The position numbers and the translations under genes are program-made. The notes under the pieces are model-generated. The model made no database searches. It had not been told where the DNA came from and saw nothing but the letters and a program-made list of their open reading frames with translations. From NCBI RefSeq assembly GCF_009862265.1, contig NZ_WWGX01000104.1, forward strand, positions 62,183 to 126,182: a stretch of 64,000 bases of DNA, read 5' to 3'. This DNA is from Streptomyces sp. SID8352 (GTDB taxonomy: Bacteria; Actinomycetota; Actinomycetes; Streptomycetales; Streptomycetaceae). Of the stretch, positions 32,285 through 41,193 are shown one piece after another. The stretch's first letter is position 1. Every line of letters starts with the position of its first letter.

Positions 32285-34243
32285 ATGCCCTCACGCCCCA
32301 CCCGACCGAGTGGACCCCGCAGACAGCGGCCGACGCTGCGCGCCGTCCTGTCCGCCCTGCAAGGCCCCGTCGCCCTCTCCCGCGAGCAGGCCATGGGCGC
32401 CTCCGAGCGGCTCGCCGCGGCGACCTCCCTGCTGTCCAGCGTCGAGCACCTCGCGCGCCGCCGGGAGCACCAGTCGAGCCGGCTGAACGAATGGGCCATC
32501 TCCCGCGACGCGTACGCCCGTTACGGCAGGCCCTTCCGCAAGCTGCTGGACCTGGCCTCCGACGAGCGGAGCAACCGGGCGCTGCACGCCGGGCGGGTGG
32601 CCGCGAGCGCGGCCCTCATGCTGCCCGGCAACGGCCGGTGGCGTGGGGCCGCCACCCTCTACCTCGGCGTCAGCGGGGCGTTGCTCTACCCGGGCGAGCG
32701 CTACGGCACCGACGGGTCCGACCAGGCGTCCACCATGGTGCAGACGGTGACCGGGCTGGCCAGGCTGGCCCCCTCGTCCCGCACCCAGGACGCCCTGATC
32801 TGGTACGTCGCGCTCCAGGGGAACCTGTCCTACCTGATCTCCGGCTGGGTCAAGCTGCTCGGTCCCGAATGGCGGTCTGGGGCCGCGCTGGCGGGCGTGA
32901 TGCGGACCAGGACGTACGGACACGAGGGGGTCTGGAAGCTGACCCGGCGCTATCCGCGCTCGGCGCGCGCCGTCGTCTACGGTGTGCTGGGCCTGGAGTG
33001 CCTGTTCCCGGTGCTCTACCTGAAGGGCGGCCGGCTGACCCGCCCGGTGCTGAGCGGAGCCGTCCTCTTCCACGTGGCCAACGGCTACGTCATGGGCCTC
33101 GGCAGATTCCTTCCGGCCTTCGCCGCGATGCACCCGATGGTCGCCTACACCAGCGCGCCGCGCAGCCACCCCGCCGTGGCGGGCCGCGACGACACGATGC
33201 CCGCCGCGGTCGCCCTGCTGGCGGCGGGCGGCGCGGCCGTGCTGGGGACGGTCGCGCTGGCCCGGCGGCTGCGCGTCACCGACGCCCCGTACGGCGGCAC
33301 CGTCGTCACCACCCGGCACGGCAACGAACTGAGCGTGCAGAGCACCCTCGACGGCCGGAGCACGGACCCGGTGGTGGTCTTCGTCCACGGACTGGGCGCC
33401 TGTCCCGCGTACTTCGCCTGGATCGTCCGCGCCCTCGGCGGCGGGGAGCGGCAGTGGCTGCTGTACAACAGGGCCGGCTACGGCGCCAGCCGGCGCCGCG
33501 CGGTCGGGGGGTACACGCTGGAGGAGTCCGTCGACGACCTGGTCGACCTGGTGGACGCGGCGGTCCCCGAGGGGCGCCAGGTGGTGCTGATGGGCCACTC
33601 CCTGGGCGGCGAGATCTCCCGCCGTGCGGCGGTCAGGCTGGGCTCCCGGGTGAACTCCGTCGTGTACGTGGACAGTTCGCACCCCGGGCAGCTCAACCGG
33701 TCGGCGCAGCAGGGCGCGACCGCGCCGCGGATCGGCGAGGGCCTGCGCAGCATGGCCATCAGCCTGCGGCTGGGGTTCGGGGCGCTGATGCAGACGCCCG
33801 AGTCGGTCGTCAACCTGCCCGAACCGGTGCGGGACAAGGTCAGGACGGAATTCGCGGACTCCCGCGTGTGGACCGCCGCGGTGCGCGAGTGGAAGGGCGT
33901 CGAGCAGGACTTCCCCTCCTTCACCGGGCCGCTCGACGCCCTGGACACCCACGCCCTGGTGCTCTCCGCCCAGCGGACCGTGGACCGCGACCCCCAGCAC
34001 CTGCTGATGCACCAGGACCTCGCCGACGCCCACAGCGAGGACCGGACCGTCCGGAACGTCGTCATCGAGGGCGCCGACCACGACGGCATCCTCACGGACC
34101 CCCAGTACGCCGCCGAGACGCTCCGCCACCTGCTGGCCTTCCTGGCCGACACCGCCGGGCGGGAGCCGGGTGCCCGGCCCGGACCCCCGACCGGGCCGCG
34201 GCCGTCCGGCCGGAGCGCGGCGTCCGAGGAGGAGAACCGATGA
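32285..34243 (+). CDS. linH: LinH-like protein: HTTM-type membrane domain fused to alpha/beta hydrolase
   Basis: The 652-residue protein starts MPSRPTRPSGPRRQ at ATG 32285, with GGAAGG upstream. Residues ~95-330 contain several hydrophobic segments resembling the HTTM (vitamin K carboxylase-like) membrane region, including GNLSYLISGWVKLLGPEWR and VLFHVANGYVMGLGRFLPA. Residues ~345-620 are an alpha/beta hydrolase: oxyanion-region VVVFVHGLGACPAYFAW, nucleophile elbow LMGHSLGGEIS with Ser near 439, and a late His in EGADHDGI. LinH (CypH) is one of the proteins conserved in linaridin clusters and is thought to act in Thr dehydration. Its TGA overlaps the next ATG, so the operon is coupled. Confidence 0.85.
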   Translation: MPSRPTRPSGPRRQRPTLRAVLSALQGPVALSREQAMGASERLAAATSLLSSVEHLARRREHQSSRLNEWAISRDAYARYGRPFRKLLDLASDERSNRALHAGRVAASAALMLPGNGRWRGAATLYLGVSGALLYPGERYGTDGSDQASTMVQTVTGLARLAPSSRTQDALIWYVALQGNLSYLISGWVKLLGPEWRSGAALAGVMRTRTYGHEGVWKLTRRYPRSARAVVYGVLGLECLFPVLYLKGGRLTRPVLSGAVLFHVANGYVMGLGRFLPAFAAMHPMVAYTSAPRSHPAVAGRDDTMPAAVALLAAGGAAVLGTVALARRLRVTDAPYGGTVVTTRHGNELSVQSTLDGRSTDPVVVFVHGLGACPAYFAWIVRALGGGERQWLLYNRAGYGASRRRAVGGYTLEESVDDLVDLVDAAVPEGRQVVLMGHSLGGEISRRAAVRLGSRVNSVVYVDSSHPGQLNRSAQQGATAPRIGEGLRSMAISLRLGFGALMQTPESVVNLPEPVRDKVRTEFADSRVWTAAVREWKGVEQDFPSFTGPLDALDTHALVLSAQRTVDRDPQHLLMHQDLADAHSEDRTVRNVVIEGADHDGILTDPQYAAETLRHLLAFLADTAGREPGARPGPPTGPRPSGRSAASEEENR

Positions 34244-34848
34244 GCACTCCCCGTCTCCCGCGCGCCACGGGCTCGCTGCTGACCCGCGCCTTCGGCGGCA
34301 CGGACGGCAAGGTCCGCCTCGTGGCAGGCCTGACCTTCCTCGGTGTCGTCTGCAGCCAGCACCCGAACCCGGTCTTCGACCGGGTCCAGCGGCTCGACCC
34401 GCTCTCCAGCGTCTTCCCCAACTGGCGCTTCTTCGCCCCGACCCCGGCCCAGCACGACTTCCAGTTCTACTACCGCACCCTCGACGAGGCGGGCGAGACC
34501 TCCGACTGGACCGCGCTGGAGGTCATCCAGGGCCGCCGCGCCCGCCAGTTCCTCTGGTTCCCCGAACGGCGCAGCGAGAAGGCGGTGTACGACCTGGGCA
34601 GCGAGATCCTGCGGGTCCTCGACCGCGGGTTCGAGGTGGCCGTGACCCTGCCCTCCTTCCGCATCCTGCGCAGGTTCTTCCGCGAGGAGATCGGGCGGTC
34701 CGGCACCCCGGACGTCAAGGGCTTCCAGTTCGCCCTGATCCGGAGCTCGGGCTACGACGAGGCCGAGGAGCCCGAGATCATCTTCCTCTCCCCCTACACC
34801 CCGATGCGCGAGACCGCGGCACCGGCACGAGAAAGCGAGACCGTATGA
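34240..34848 (+). CDS. linL: LinL-like protein
   Basis: The 202-residue protein has one hydrophobic segment near residues 27-45 (VRLVAGLTFLGVVCSQHPNP) and then a soluble domain with FPNWRFFAPTPAQHDFQFYY and RARQFLWFPERRSEKAVYD. Size, single anchor and position directly after linH fit LinL/CypL, another conserved linaridin protein. In grisemycin the equivalent gene was reported to be needed for conversion of L- to D-residues, so epimerization is the favoured role. No known epimerase motif is visible. It overlaps linH and linM by ATGA at both ends. Confidence 0.8.
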   Translation: MSTPRLPRATGSLLTRAFGGTDGKVRLVAGLTFLGVVCSQHPNPVFDRVQRLDPLSSVFPNWRFFAPTPAQHDFQFYYRTLDEAGETSDWTALEVIQGRRARQFLWFPERRSEKAVYDLGSEILRVLDRGFEVAVTLPSFRILRRFFREEIGRSGTPDVKGFQFALIRSSGYDEAEEPEIIFLSPYTPMRETAAPARESETV

Positions 34849-35648
34849 GCACCGCCGCCCCCTCCGTGGCCACCGATCCCGAGGTCCAGGACATCGGCTA
34901 CGGAAGGGCGTTCGCCGACTTCTACGACCGCCTGCTGCCCCCCGACGGCTCCGCCGAGCGCACCGCCGAGGTCCTCGCCTCGTGGCACCCCGGCGGGGGC
35001 ACCCTCGAACTCGGCGTGGGAACAGGACGCATCGCCGTCCCGCTCGCCCGGCTCACCGGTGAGGTCGTCGGCGTGGACTCCTCCCCGGAGATGCTCCAGC
35101 GCCTGTGCGAGACCGTCGAGGCCACCGGCGCCCCGGTCACCCCGGTGCACGGCGACATCCGCACCTACGCCGACGACTCCCGGTACGGCCTGGTCTACTG
35201 CATCTGCGCGACCCTCTCCCTGGTCTGCGACCCGGAGGAGCAGCGGGCGGCCGTCGCGCGCGCCGCCCGGCTCCTGGCACCCGGTGGCACCCTCGTGGTG
35301 GAGACCCACAACCCCGGCTTCGTGACCGCCCTGCACGAGGGGCTCGCCCGCACCTCCTTCTTCATCCCCTACCCCGAACCGGGCACCGGCGTGCAGACCT
35401 ACTCCACCCTGATCCCCGGCGGCCTCTGGCACGCCTCGCACCTGGTGCACGAGGGCGGCCGGGTGAGCATCGGCACCGAGATCACCCGGCTCACCACGGC
35501 CGAGGACGTCGACTCCTACGCCGCCGACGCCGGTCTCGTCCTGGTGTCCCGGCAGGGCGACTGGGCGGGCGGCCCGTTCCTGCCCGAGGCGAGCGGCGTG
35601 CACATCAGCCGCTATCGCCGCGCCGACTCCGCTGAGGAGCGGTCATGA
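34845..35648 (+). CDS. linM: LinM-like SAM-dependent methyltransferase
   Basis: The 267-residue class I methyltransferase has the SAM motif TLELGVGTGRIAVPLARL near residue 52, an acidic end of strand 2 (VVGVDSSPEML) and LLAPGGTLVVETHNPGF. CypM, its cypemycin counterpart, puts two methyl groups on the N-terminal amine of the mature peptide, and the same is expected here on the exposed Ala of ATP-type cores. ATG overlaps the linL stop; its TGA overlaps the transporter ATG. Confidence 0.88.
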   Translation: MSTAAPSVATDPEVQDIGYGRAFADFYDRLLPPDGSAERTAEVLASWHPGGGTLELGVGTGRIAVPLARLTGEVVGVDSSPEMLQRLCETVEATGAPVTPVHGDIRTYADDSRYGLVYCICATLSLVCDPEEQRAAVARAARLLAPGGTLVVETHNPGFVTALHEGLARTSFFIPYPEPGTGVQTYSTLIPGGLWHASHLVHEGGRVSIGTEITRLTTAEDVDSYAADAGLVLVSRQGDWAGGPFLPEASGVHISRYRRADSAEERS

Positions 35649-37681
35649 CCCGCGCCGGAGCGCCCGCCGAGGGCCCCGCCGGCGGCGCCGTGCGGAACCT
35701 GACGCGCGGTCAGTGGCGGCTGCTGCTCGGGGGCACCGGCCTCGGACTGCTGGGCGTGGTGTGCACCCTGGCGCAGCCGGTGCTGCTGGCCGACCTGATC
35801 AGGACCGCCGGGGAGCACCGTCCGGTGGTCTGGGTCGTCGTGGCGCTGGTCGTGCTGTTCCTGCTGGACGCCGTGTTCTCCGCGGCCCAGGGCTGCCTCA
35901 TCGGCAGGGCGGGGGAGAACATCGTCCGCGACGCCCGGGTCCTGCTCTCGGGCAAGGTGCTCCGGGCCGACCTCGCGCACCTCGACTCCCGGCGCCAGGG
36001 CGACCTGCACACCCGGCTGGTCGCGGACACCTCCCTGATGAAGATCGCGCTCACCCAGAGCCTCGCCCAGATCGTCCTCAACGGACTGATCGTGGTCGGC
36101 GCCGTGGTGATGATGGCGTTCACCGACATCTGGCTGCTGCTGGTCGCCGTGGGATGCCTCGGCGTCGCCGGGACCGGGTCGGTGTGGCTGGCCCGCGCGC
36201 TGCGCCGGGCCGCCCTGGCCAACCGGGAGGACACCGGCGATTTCGGCGCCGACCTGCAGCGCGTGCTCGCCGCCCTGACGACGGTGAAGGCCGCCAACGC
36301 CGAGGGCCGCGAGCAGCGCCGCCTGGCGGAGTCCGCCGACCGCGCCCGCGCCTCCGGCAACCGGGTCACCGTGCTGAACGCCCTGTTCACACCCGCCCTG
36401 AACGTCGGTCTCCAGGCGTCGCTCGCCGCCGTGATGGGCATCGGCATGGCCCGCGTCGTCGGCGGCTCCATCAGCCTGGCCGACTTCTCGGCGTTCACGA
36501 TGTACCTGTTCTACCTGGTGTCGCCGCTGGTCCTGGTCTTCCTCTCGATCGGCACCTACCTCCAGGGCCGGGCGGCCGTCCAGCGCGTGGACGAACTCGA
36601 CACCCTGCCGCAGGAGGACGACCACCCGGACGGCACCGCGGACCCCGTCGGCTCCGCCGACAGCCCCGCCGACACTCCGGCCGGGGGCCCCGAGGGAGAT
36701 CCGGCCGCCCCTCGGGCCCCGCAGGGCGGCCACCCCGCGGTGGAGTTCCGCGACGTCTCCTTCGGCTACGGCGACCGGCCGGTGCTGGAAGGCGTGTCGT
36801 TCACCGTCCCCGCCCACGGGCTCACCGCCCTGGTGGGCGCCTCCGGCGCGGGCAAGACCACCGTCTTCCAGCTCATCGAGCGGTTCTACCGGCCCGGGGG
36901 CGGCGCGGTCCTCCTCGACGGCAGGGACATCGCCCGCCTCCCGTCCGCCGAGATCCGCGGCCGGGTCGGCTACGTCCAGCAGGACAACGCCGCGATGCGC
37001 GGAACCCTCCGCGAGAACATCGTGTACGCCGCGCCCGACGCCACCGAGGCGGAGATCGCCGAGGCCGTCGAACTCGCCGGTCTCACCGAGGTGGTGGCCG
37101 AGCTGCCGGACGGCCTCGACACCCTGCTCGGCGACCAGGGCACCGGACTCTCCGGCGGACAGCGGCAACGGCTCTGCGTGGCCAGGGCCTTGCTCCAGAA
37201 GCCCGCCGTGATCCTGCTCGACGAGGCCACCGCGCACCTGGACTCCGACGCCGAGTCGGCGCTGCGCGACAGCCTGCGGGGCATCGCCGGGCGGTGCGCC
37301 GTCGTCGCCATCGCCCACCGGATCTCCACGGTGGCGGAGGCCGACCGGATCGTGGTCCTGGACGAGGGCCGGGTGCGCGCCGTGGGCACGCACACCGAAC
37401 TCCTCGACAACGACGCCCTCTACCGGCGGCTGGCCACCGCCCAGTTCGCCGACGGCCCCGTCGGCGGACACCCCGCGCCGGACGCGGCCCCGGATGAGGG
37501 CCCGGCGGCCCCGGCGGCCCCGGCGGCCCCGGCGGCCCCGGCGGCCCCGGCGGCCCCGGCGGCCCCGGCGGGCCCGGAGGCGGGCCCGGAGGCGGGCCCG
37601 GACGCGGACCCGGCGGCGGTGCCGGACTCCGGCCCGGTCCCCGGCCCCGAGCCCGTCCCGGCCGCGGGGTCCGTCCGGTGA
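35645..37681 (+). CDS. linT: ABC transporter, fused permease and ATPase (peptide exporter)
   Basis: The 678-residue half-transporter has about six membrane helices (residues 25-320) and a nucleotide-binding domain with Walker A LVGASGAGKTTVF, signature LSGGQRQRLCVARAL, Walker B VILLDEATAHLD and the switch His in VVAIAHRIST. There is no N-terminal C39 protease domain, so leader removal must be done by another enzyme, as in other linaridin systems. An Ala/Pro/Gly-rich linker joins the domains, and the C-terminus ends in an (AAP)n tail encoded by a 9-bp repeat. It probably exports the mature peptide and confers immunity. Overlapping ends couple it to linM and the oxidoreductase. Confidence 0.9.
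   Translation: MTRAGAPAEGPAGGAVRNLTRGQWRLLLGGTGLGLLGVVCTLAQPVLLADLIRTAGEHRPVVWVVVALVVLFLLDAVFSAAQGCLIGRAGENIVRDARVLLSGKVLRADLAHLDSRRQGDLHTRLVADTSLMKIALTQSLAQIVLNGLIVVGAVVMMAFTDIWLLLVAVGCLGVAGTGSVWLARALRRAALANREDTGDFGADLQRVLAALTTVKAANAEGREQRRLAESADRARASGNRVTVLNALFTPALNVGLQASLAAVMGIGMARVVGGSISLADFSAFTMYLFYLVSPLVLVFLSIGTYLQGRAAVQRVDELDTLPQEDDHPDGTADPVGSADSPADTPAGGPEGDPAAPRAPQGGHPAVEFRDVSFGYGDRPVLEGVSFTVPAHGLTALVGASGAGKTTVFQLIERFYRPGGGAVLLDGRDIARLPSAEIRGRVGYVQQDNAAMRGTLRENIVYAAPDATEAEIAEAVELAGLTEVVAELPDGLDTLLGDQGTGLSGGQRQRLCVARALLQKPAVILLDEATAHLDSDAESALRDSLRGIAGRCAVVAIAHRISTVAEADRIVVLDEGRVRAVGTHTELLDNDALYRRLATAQFADGPVGGHPAPDAAPDEGPAAPAAPAAPAAPAAPAAPAAPAGPEAGPEAGPDADPAAVPDSGPVPGPEPVPAAGSVR
37502..37572 (+). 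repeat. 9-bp tandem repeat encoding an Ala-Ala-Pro tail
   Basis: About eight uninterrupted copies of the unit CCCCGGCGG lie near the 3' end of the transporter gene, encoding AAPAAP repeats. Such tracts vary in copy number by slippage without shifting the frame. Confidence 0.75.
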
Positions 37682-39147
37682 GCACGGTGGACGCGGCGGT
37701 CGTGGGCAGCGGGCCGAACGGGCTGGCCGCCGCGGTCACCCTGGCCCGCGCCGGACTGCGCGTCGCCGTGTACGAGGCCGCCGACACGATCGGCGGGGGA
37801 CTGCGCGGCGCCGCCCTGTTCGACTCCGAGGTGGTGCACGACATCTGCGCGGCCGTCCACCCCATGGCGGTGGCCTCGCCGTTCTTCCGGGAGTTCGGCC
37901 TCGCCGAACGCGGCGTGCGGATGCTGCGGCCCGACGTCAGCTACGCCCATCCGCTGGAAGGCGGCCGGGCGGCCCTCGCCCACCACGACCTGGACGCCAC
38001 CTGCGCGGGCCTGGGCCCGGACGGGCCGCGCTGGCGGCGGCTGATGGAACCGCTGCTGAGGCACAGCGACGCCATGGTCGACCTGCTGCTGTCCGATCTG
38101 CGCGGCCTCCGGGGGCTGCGCGCCGCACCCGCAGTACTGAGCCGGGTCCTCGTCCACGGGACCCGGCTCGGCCCCCGCACCTTCCGCGGCGAGGAGGCGC
38201 CCGCGCTGCTCGCCGGGGCCGCCGCGCACGTCGTCGGCCCGCTGCCCTCACTGCCCGGCGCCGGGGTCGGGCTGCTGCTGGCCCAGTTGGCCCACGGCCC
38301 CGGCTGGCCGCTGCCGCGCGGCGGCAGCCGCCGCATCGCCGAGGCCATGGCCGACGACATCCGGGCCCACGGAGGGGAACTGCACACCGGACGGGAGATC
38401 ACCGACCTGCGGGAACTGGCCGGGGCGCGGGCCGTCCTGCTGGACACCGCGCCGACCGCGCTGCCCGACCTCGCCGGGGGCGCCCTGCCGTCCGGCTACG
38501 CCCGGTGGCTGTCCCGGTACCGGTACGGTCCGGCCGCGGGCAAGGCGGACTTCCTGGTCTCCGGACCGATCCCCTGGGCGGCCCCGGGGACCGGCCGCGC
38601 GGGCACCGTGCACCTGGGCGGCACGGCCCCCGAGATCTTCCGCCAGGAGACCGCCAACGCCCGGGGCAGGGACGGCGATTCACCGTTCGTCCTGGTCGTC
38701 GACCCGGCCGTGACCGACCCGGGGCGCGAGGTGGCCGGGCGCCGCCCGGTGTGGGCGTACGCCCATCTGCCGCACGGCAGCTCCCGCGACCCGCTGCCCG
38801 TGATCCGCGCGGCCATTGAGCGGTACGCGCCGGGCTTCACCGACACCATCGTCGCCCAACGCGGGCTGTCCGGAAGGGACTACGCCGCCTACAACCCCAA
38901 CTACGTCGGCGGCGACATCGCGACCGGGGCGATCGGCCTGCGGCAGACCGTGTTCCGGCCCGTCCCCCGGTGGGACCCTTACCGGACCCCGCTGGCCGGC
39001 GTCTACCTCTGCTCCGCGGCCACCCCGCCCGGGCCGGGGGTGCACGGCATGTGCGGCCTGCTCGCGGCCCGTTCGGTGCTGCGCCGCGAGTTCGGCCGGC
39101 CACTGCCCGCGCTCGGCCCGGTCGGCGCGGAAGCCCCGGCCGCATGA
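37678..39147 (+). CDS. FAD-dependent oxidoreductase (phytoene-desaturase-like) of the linaridin operon
   Basis: GTG 37678 overlaps the transporter stop. The 489-residue protein begins with a dinucleotide-binding fold, AAVVGSGPNGLAAAVTLARAG, followed by VAVYEAADTIGGGLRG. It ends with the FAD-contact segment VYLCSAATPPGPGVHGMCG. This is the phytoene desaturase/CrtI-like superfamily. Related oxidoreductases occur in some linaridin clusters of the legonaridin kind. A plausible job is dehydrogenation or another redox change on the peptide, but the substrate is inferred from position only. It is the last gene of the operon and is followed directly by a terminator. Confidence 0.82.
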   Translation: MSTVDAAVVGSGPNGLAAAVTLARAGLRVAVYEAADTIGGGLRGAALFDSEVVHDICAAVHPMAVASPFFREFGLAERGVRMLRPDVSYAHPLEGGRAALAHHDLDATCAGLGPDGPRWRRLMEPLLRHSDAMVDLLLSDLRGLRGLRAAPAVLSRVLVHGTRLGPRTFRGEEAPALLAGAAAHVVGPLPSLPGAGVGLLLAQLAHGPGWPLPRGGSRRIAEAMADDIRAHGGELHTGREITDLRELAGARAVLLDTAPTALPDLAGGALPSGYARWLSRYRYGPAAGKADFLVSGPIPWAAPGTGRAGTVHLGGTAPEIFRQETANARGRDGDSPFVLVVDPAVTDPGREVAGRRPVWAYAHLPHGSSRDPLPVIRAAIERYAPGFTDTIVAQRGLSGRDYAAYNPNYVGGDIATGAIGLRQTVFRPVPRWDPYRTPLAGVYLCSAATPPGPGVHGMCGLLAARSVLRREFGRPLPALGPVGAEAPAA

Positions 39148-39148
39148 C

Positions 39149-39179
39149 GGCCCGGACGCCGCAGGGGAGCGTCCGGGCC
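39149..39179. terminator. Terminator of the linaridin operon
   Basis: A perfect 11-bp inverted repeat, GGCCCGGACGC (39149-39159) with 39169-39179 and a 9-nt loop, begins one base after the oxidoreductase stop. A second weaker dyad (GGCTCCGG / CCGGAGCC) follows within 40 bp. Together they separate the operon from the convergent LuxR gene. Confidence 0.75.
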
Positions 39180-39275
39180 ACGGCTCCGGCACCGACCGGC
39201 ACCGGAGCCCCGGCGGCCCCGGTCCGGCCGGTGCCGTCCGGCCCCGGCCCCGGCGCGCTGGTGGCGGCGCCGGGG

Positions 39276-40289
39276 TCACACCCAGCCGCGCTCGCGGGCC
39301 AGCAGCGCGGCCTGGGCCCGGCTGCACGCGCCCAACAGGGCCAGCAGGTCCGAGACATGGCGCCGGTAGGTGCGCAGCGACATGCCCGCCTCCCGGGCGC
39401 CCGCCTCGTCCTTGGTGGCGGTGCACATCAGGAGCAGCACCGTGCGCTGGGTCCCGGTGAGGCTGTCCGTGCCCGGCTTCGCGGCGGGGTGGTCGGTGAG
39501 GTCCGTCGCCGCCGCACACAGCCGTTCGAAGAGGGTGACGAGACTGCTCACCGGGCCGCTCTCCTCGATGCACAGCACGCCCCGGCCGATGTCGTGCGCG
39601 TCCACGGGGACCAGCGCCGTGCGCCGGTCGTAGACGAGCATCAGTTCCGAGAGCCCGTCCGCGACCCTGACCTCCGCGCCGTCGGAGCGCAGCCGCCGGA
39701 GATGGTCCGCGCCGGTCGCGGAGGTCGGCGCCTCCGTCCCCACGAGGACCCGCACCCGGACACCGCGCCGCAGGCAGCGCAGACCGAGGGAGAGGGTGTG
39801 GGTGGTGCTCAGCGGAGCCAGGGCCCGGTTGGGCACGGCCGCCAGGATCTCGGCGTCCGCGTGGAAGGCCGCCCGGTCGATCCGGGCGAGGGTCTGCCCC
39901 AGGTCCTCCAGCCGGTCCAGGGCGACCGCGGCCCCCGCGTGGACGGCACCGCCGCCCGCGAAGGAGGGGGCGGGCGCGTCGCGCCGCAGGGAGCGCAGGA
40001 TCGGCCGCGGGTCGGCGAGACGACGCAACGTCCGGTAGGCGGAGTCCAGTTGCTCCTCCGTCAGCCGCGCCACGACCACCCCGGGGTCGGTGGCCCAGGT
40101 CCGCGCCTCGCTCCCGTGCAGCAGCCCCCGGTCGCGCAGCCGCGCCGCGGCCCGGTCGACGCCCTCCCCGTCCATCGGTGAGACGGTCCGCGCGTCACGG
40201 ACGGCGGCGCCCGGATTCCGCAGGAAAAATCGGTACACCGCCTCCTCGGTGCTGCTCAGACCGAGTGGCGACATCGTGTGGGTCCCCAT
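39276..40289 (-). CDS. LuxR-type regulator with TrmB-like N-terminus
   Basis: ATG 40289 follows AAGGGGAGGGTC. The 337-residue protein has an N-terminal winged-helix-like segment (LGLSSTEEAVYRFFLRNPGA, then DRAAARLRDRGLLHG), a middle region with a phospholipase D-like sensor pattern (PLSTTHTLSLGLRCLRRGVR, VRVLVGTEAP), and a C-terminal LuxR helix-turn-helix (LTGTQRTVLLLMCTATKDEA and SLRTYRRHVSDLLALLG). Regulators of this build are common near Streptomyces peptide clusters. It reads toward the linaridin operon and is the best candidate for its pathway regulator. Confidence 0.8.
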   Translation of the reverse strand: MGTHTMSPLGLSSTEEAVYRFFLRNPGAAVRDARTVSPMDGEGVDRAAARLRDRGLLHGSEARTWATDPGVVVARLTEEQLDSAYRTLRRLADPRPILRSLRRDAPAPSFAGGGAVHAGAAVALDRLEDLGQTLARIDRAAFHADAEILAAVPNRALAPLSTTHTLSLGLRCLRRGVRVRVLVGTEAPTSATGADHLRRLRSDGAEVRVADGLSELMLVYDRRTALVPVDAHDIGRGVLCIEESGPVSSLVTLFERLCAAATDLTDHPAAKPGTDSLTGTQRTVLLLMCTATKDEAGAREAGMSLRTYRRHVSDLLALLGACSRAQAALLARERGWV

Positions 40290-40478
40290 GACCCTCCCCT
40301 TGTACGAGTCCGGCGGGACGACGGAGCACAAGTTTGCCCGGGGAGACGGTGCGCGAGGTCTCAACGCGGTCTCACGACCGGCTGGTACCAGGGACGTTCC
40401 TCTGACGTGAGCACTTGAATGATAGGACGCGGATCGCTGTGACGGGAGGTCGTGCACCGAAGTGATACTGGAGGTCCG

Positions 40479-41193
40479 ATGGCCGAGGCCCCCGCGGCCG
40501 CGCCGCCGGTACGAGCCACGCCCGATTCCCCGCGGGAGGTGATGGCAAGCCGCGAACTGGCCAATCTCACCGGCCCGCTCGGCAGCGGCAAGTCCCGGCT
40601 CGCCGCCGGGCTGCGGCCCGCGACCCTCCTGGACCTCGCCCGGCCCGGCGCGGTGGAGCGGCTGCCGGCCGCGCCGGCCGAGGACACCGCGGGCCCGCTG
40701 GTCGTGGACGGCGCCGACGCCGGCCCCGTCCTGTCCGCGCTGGAGCCGCTGCGGCTGCGGCCCCGGGCGCCGGCCCACCGCAAGGAGTCGCCGGCCGCCG
40801 AGCCCGCCGCCCGCCGCCGCAGCCGTCTCGCCGAGGGGGTCACGGCCCTGGCCGACGACGACGCCGTCCGCGAGACCATGTTCCCCGTCAGCGTGACCCG
40901 GGACGTGATTCACTCAGCCGCCCCGGACGACGCCGACGCCATCGGCGCCCTGATGCACCGGCGGGCCCGGCACGGCGGGCCGGACGTCCGCTGGACCGGG
41001 CGCATGGTGGAGCGCTGGCTCGTCGACGACCCCGCCGGCTTCCAGCTCGTCCGGGACGACCGGAGGCCGGATCATCGGCCTGATGAACACCCAGCACGTC
41101 ACCGAACGCACCATGAGGGGTGTGGAACCGCTGCTCCGGCACGGGCTGGACCTGGTGGGCGGCGGGCTCACTGGGGAGCGGAGCGCTCGGTGA
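40479..41193 (+). pseudogene. Frameshifted, probably internally deleted P-loop protein
   Basis: A good start (GGAGGT 5 nt before ATG 40479) opens a frame with a P-loop, NLTGPLGSGKSRLAAGL, and a possible Walker B, PLVVDGADAGPV. After an Ala/Arg-rich join it reads into TMFPVSVTRDVIHSAAPDD and DVRWTGRMVERWLVDDPAGF. Near 41061-41064 the coding frame shifts by one base: the shifted frame continues GRIIGLMNTQHVTERTMRG and stops at 41193, while the unshifted frame becomes Arg/His-rich nonsense. The two parts resemble pieces of a longer ATP-binding protein whose middle is missing. A short functional protein cannot be excluded. Confidence 0.65.

Noticed and set aside
30521..40289. Lanthipeptide or lasso peptide cluster
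   Set aside because: No LanB, LanC, LanM, LanKC, asparagine-synthetase-like or RRE/transglutaminase-like protein is present; precursor motifs and H/L/M proteins fit linaridins.
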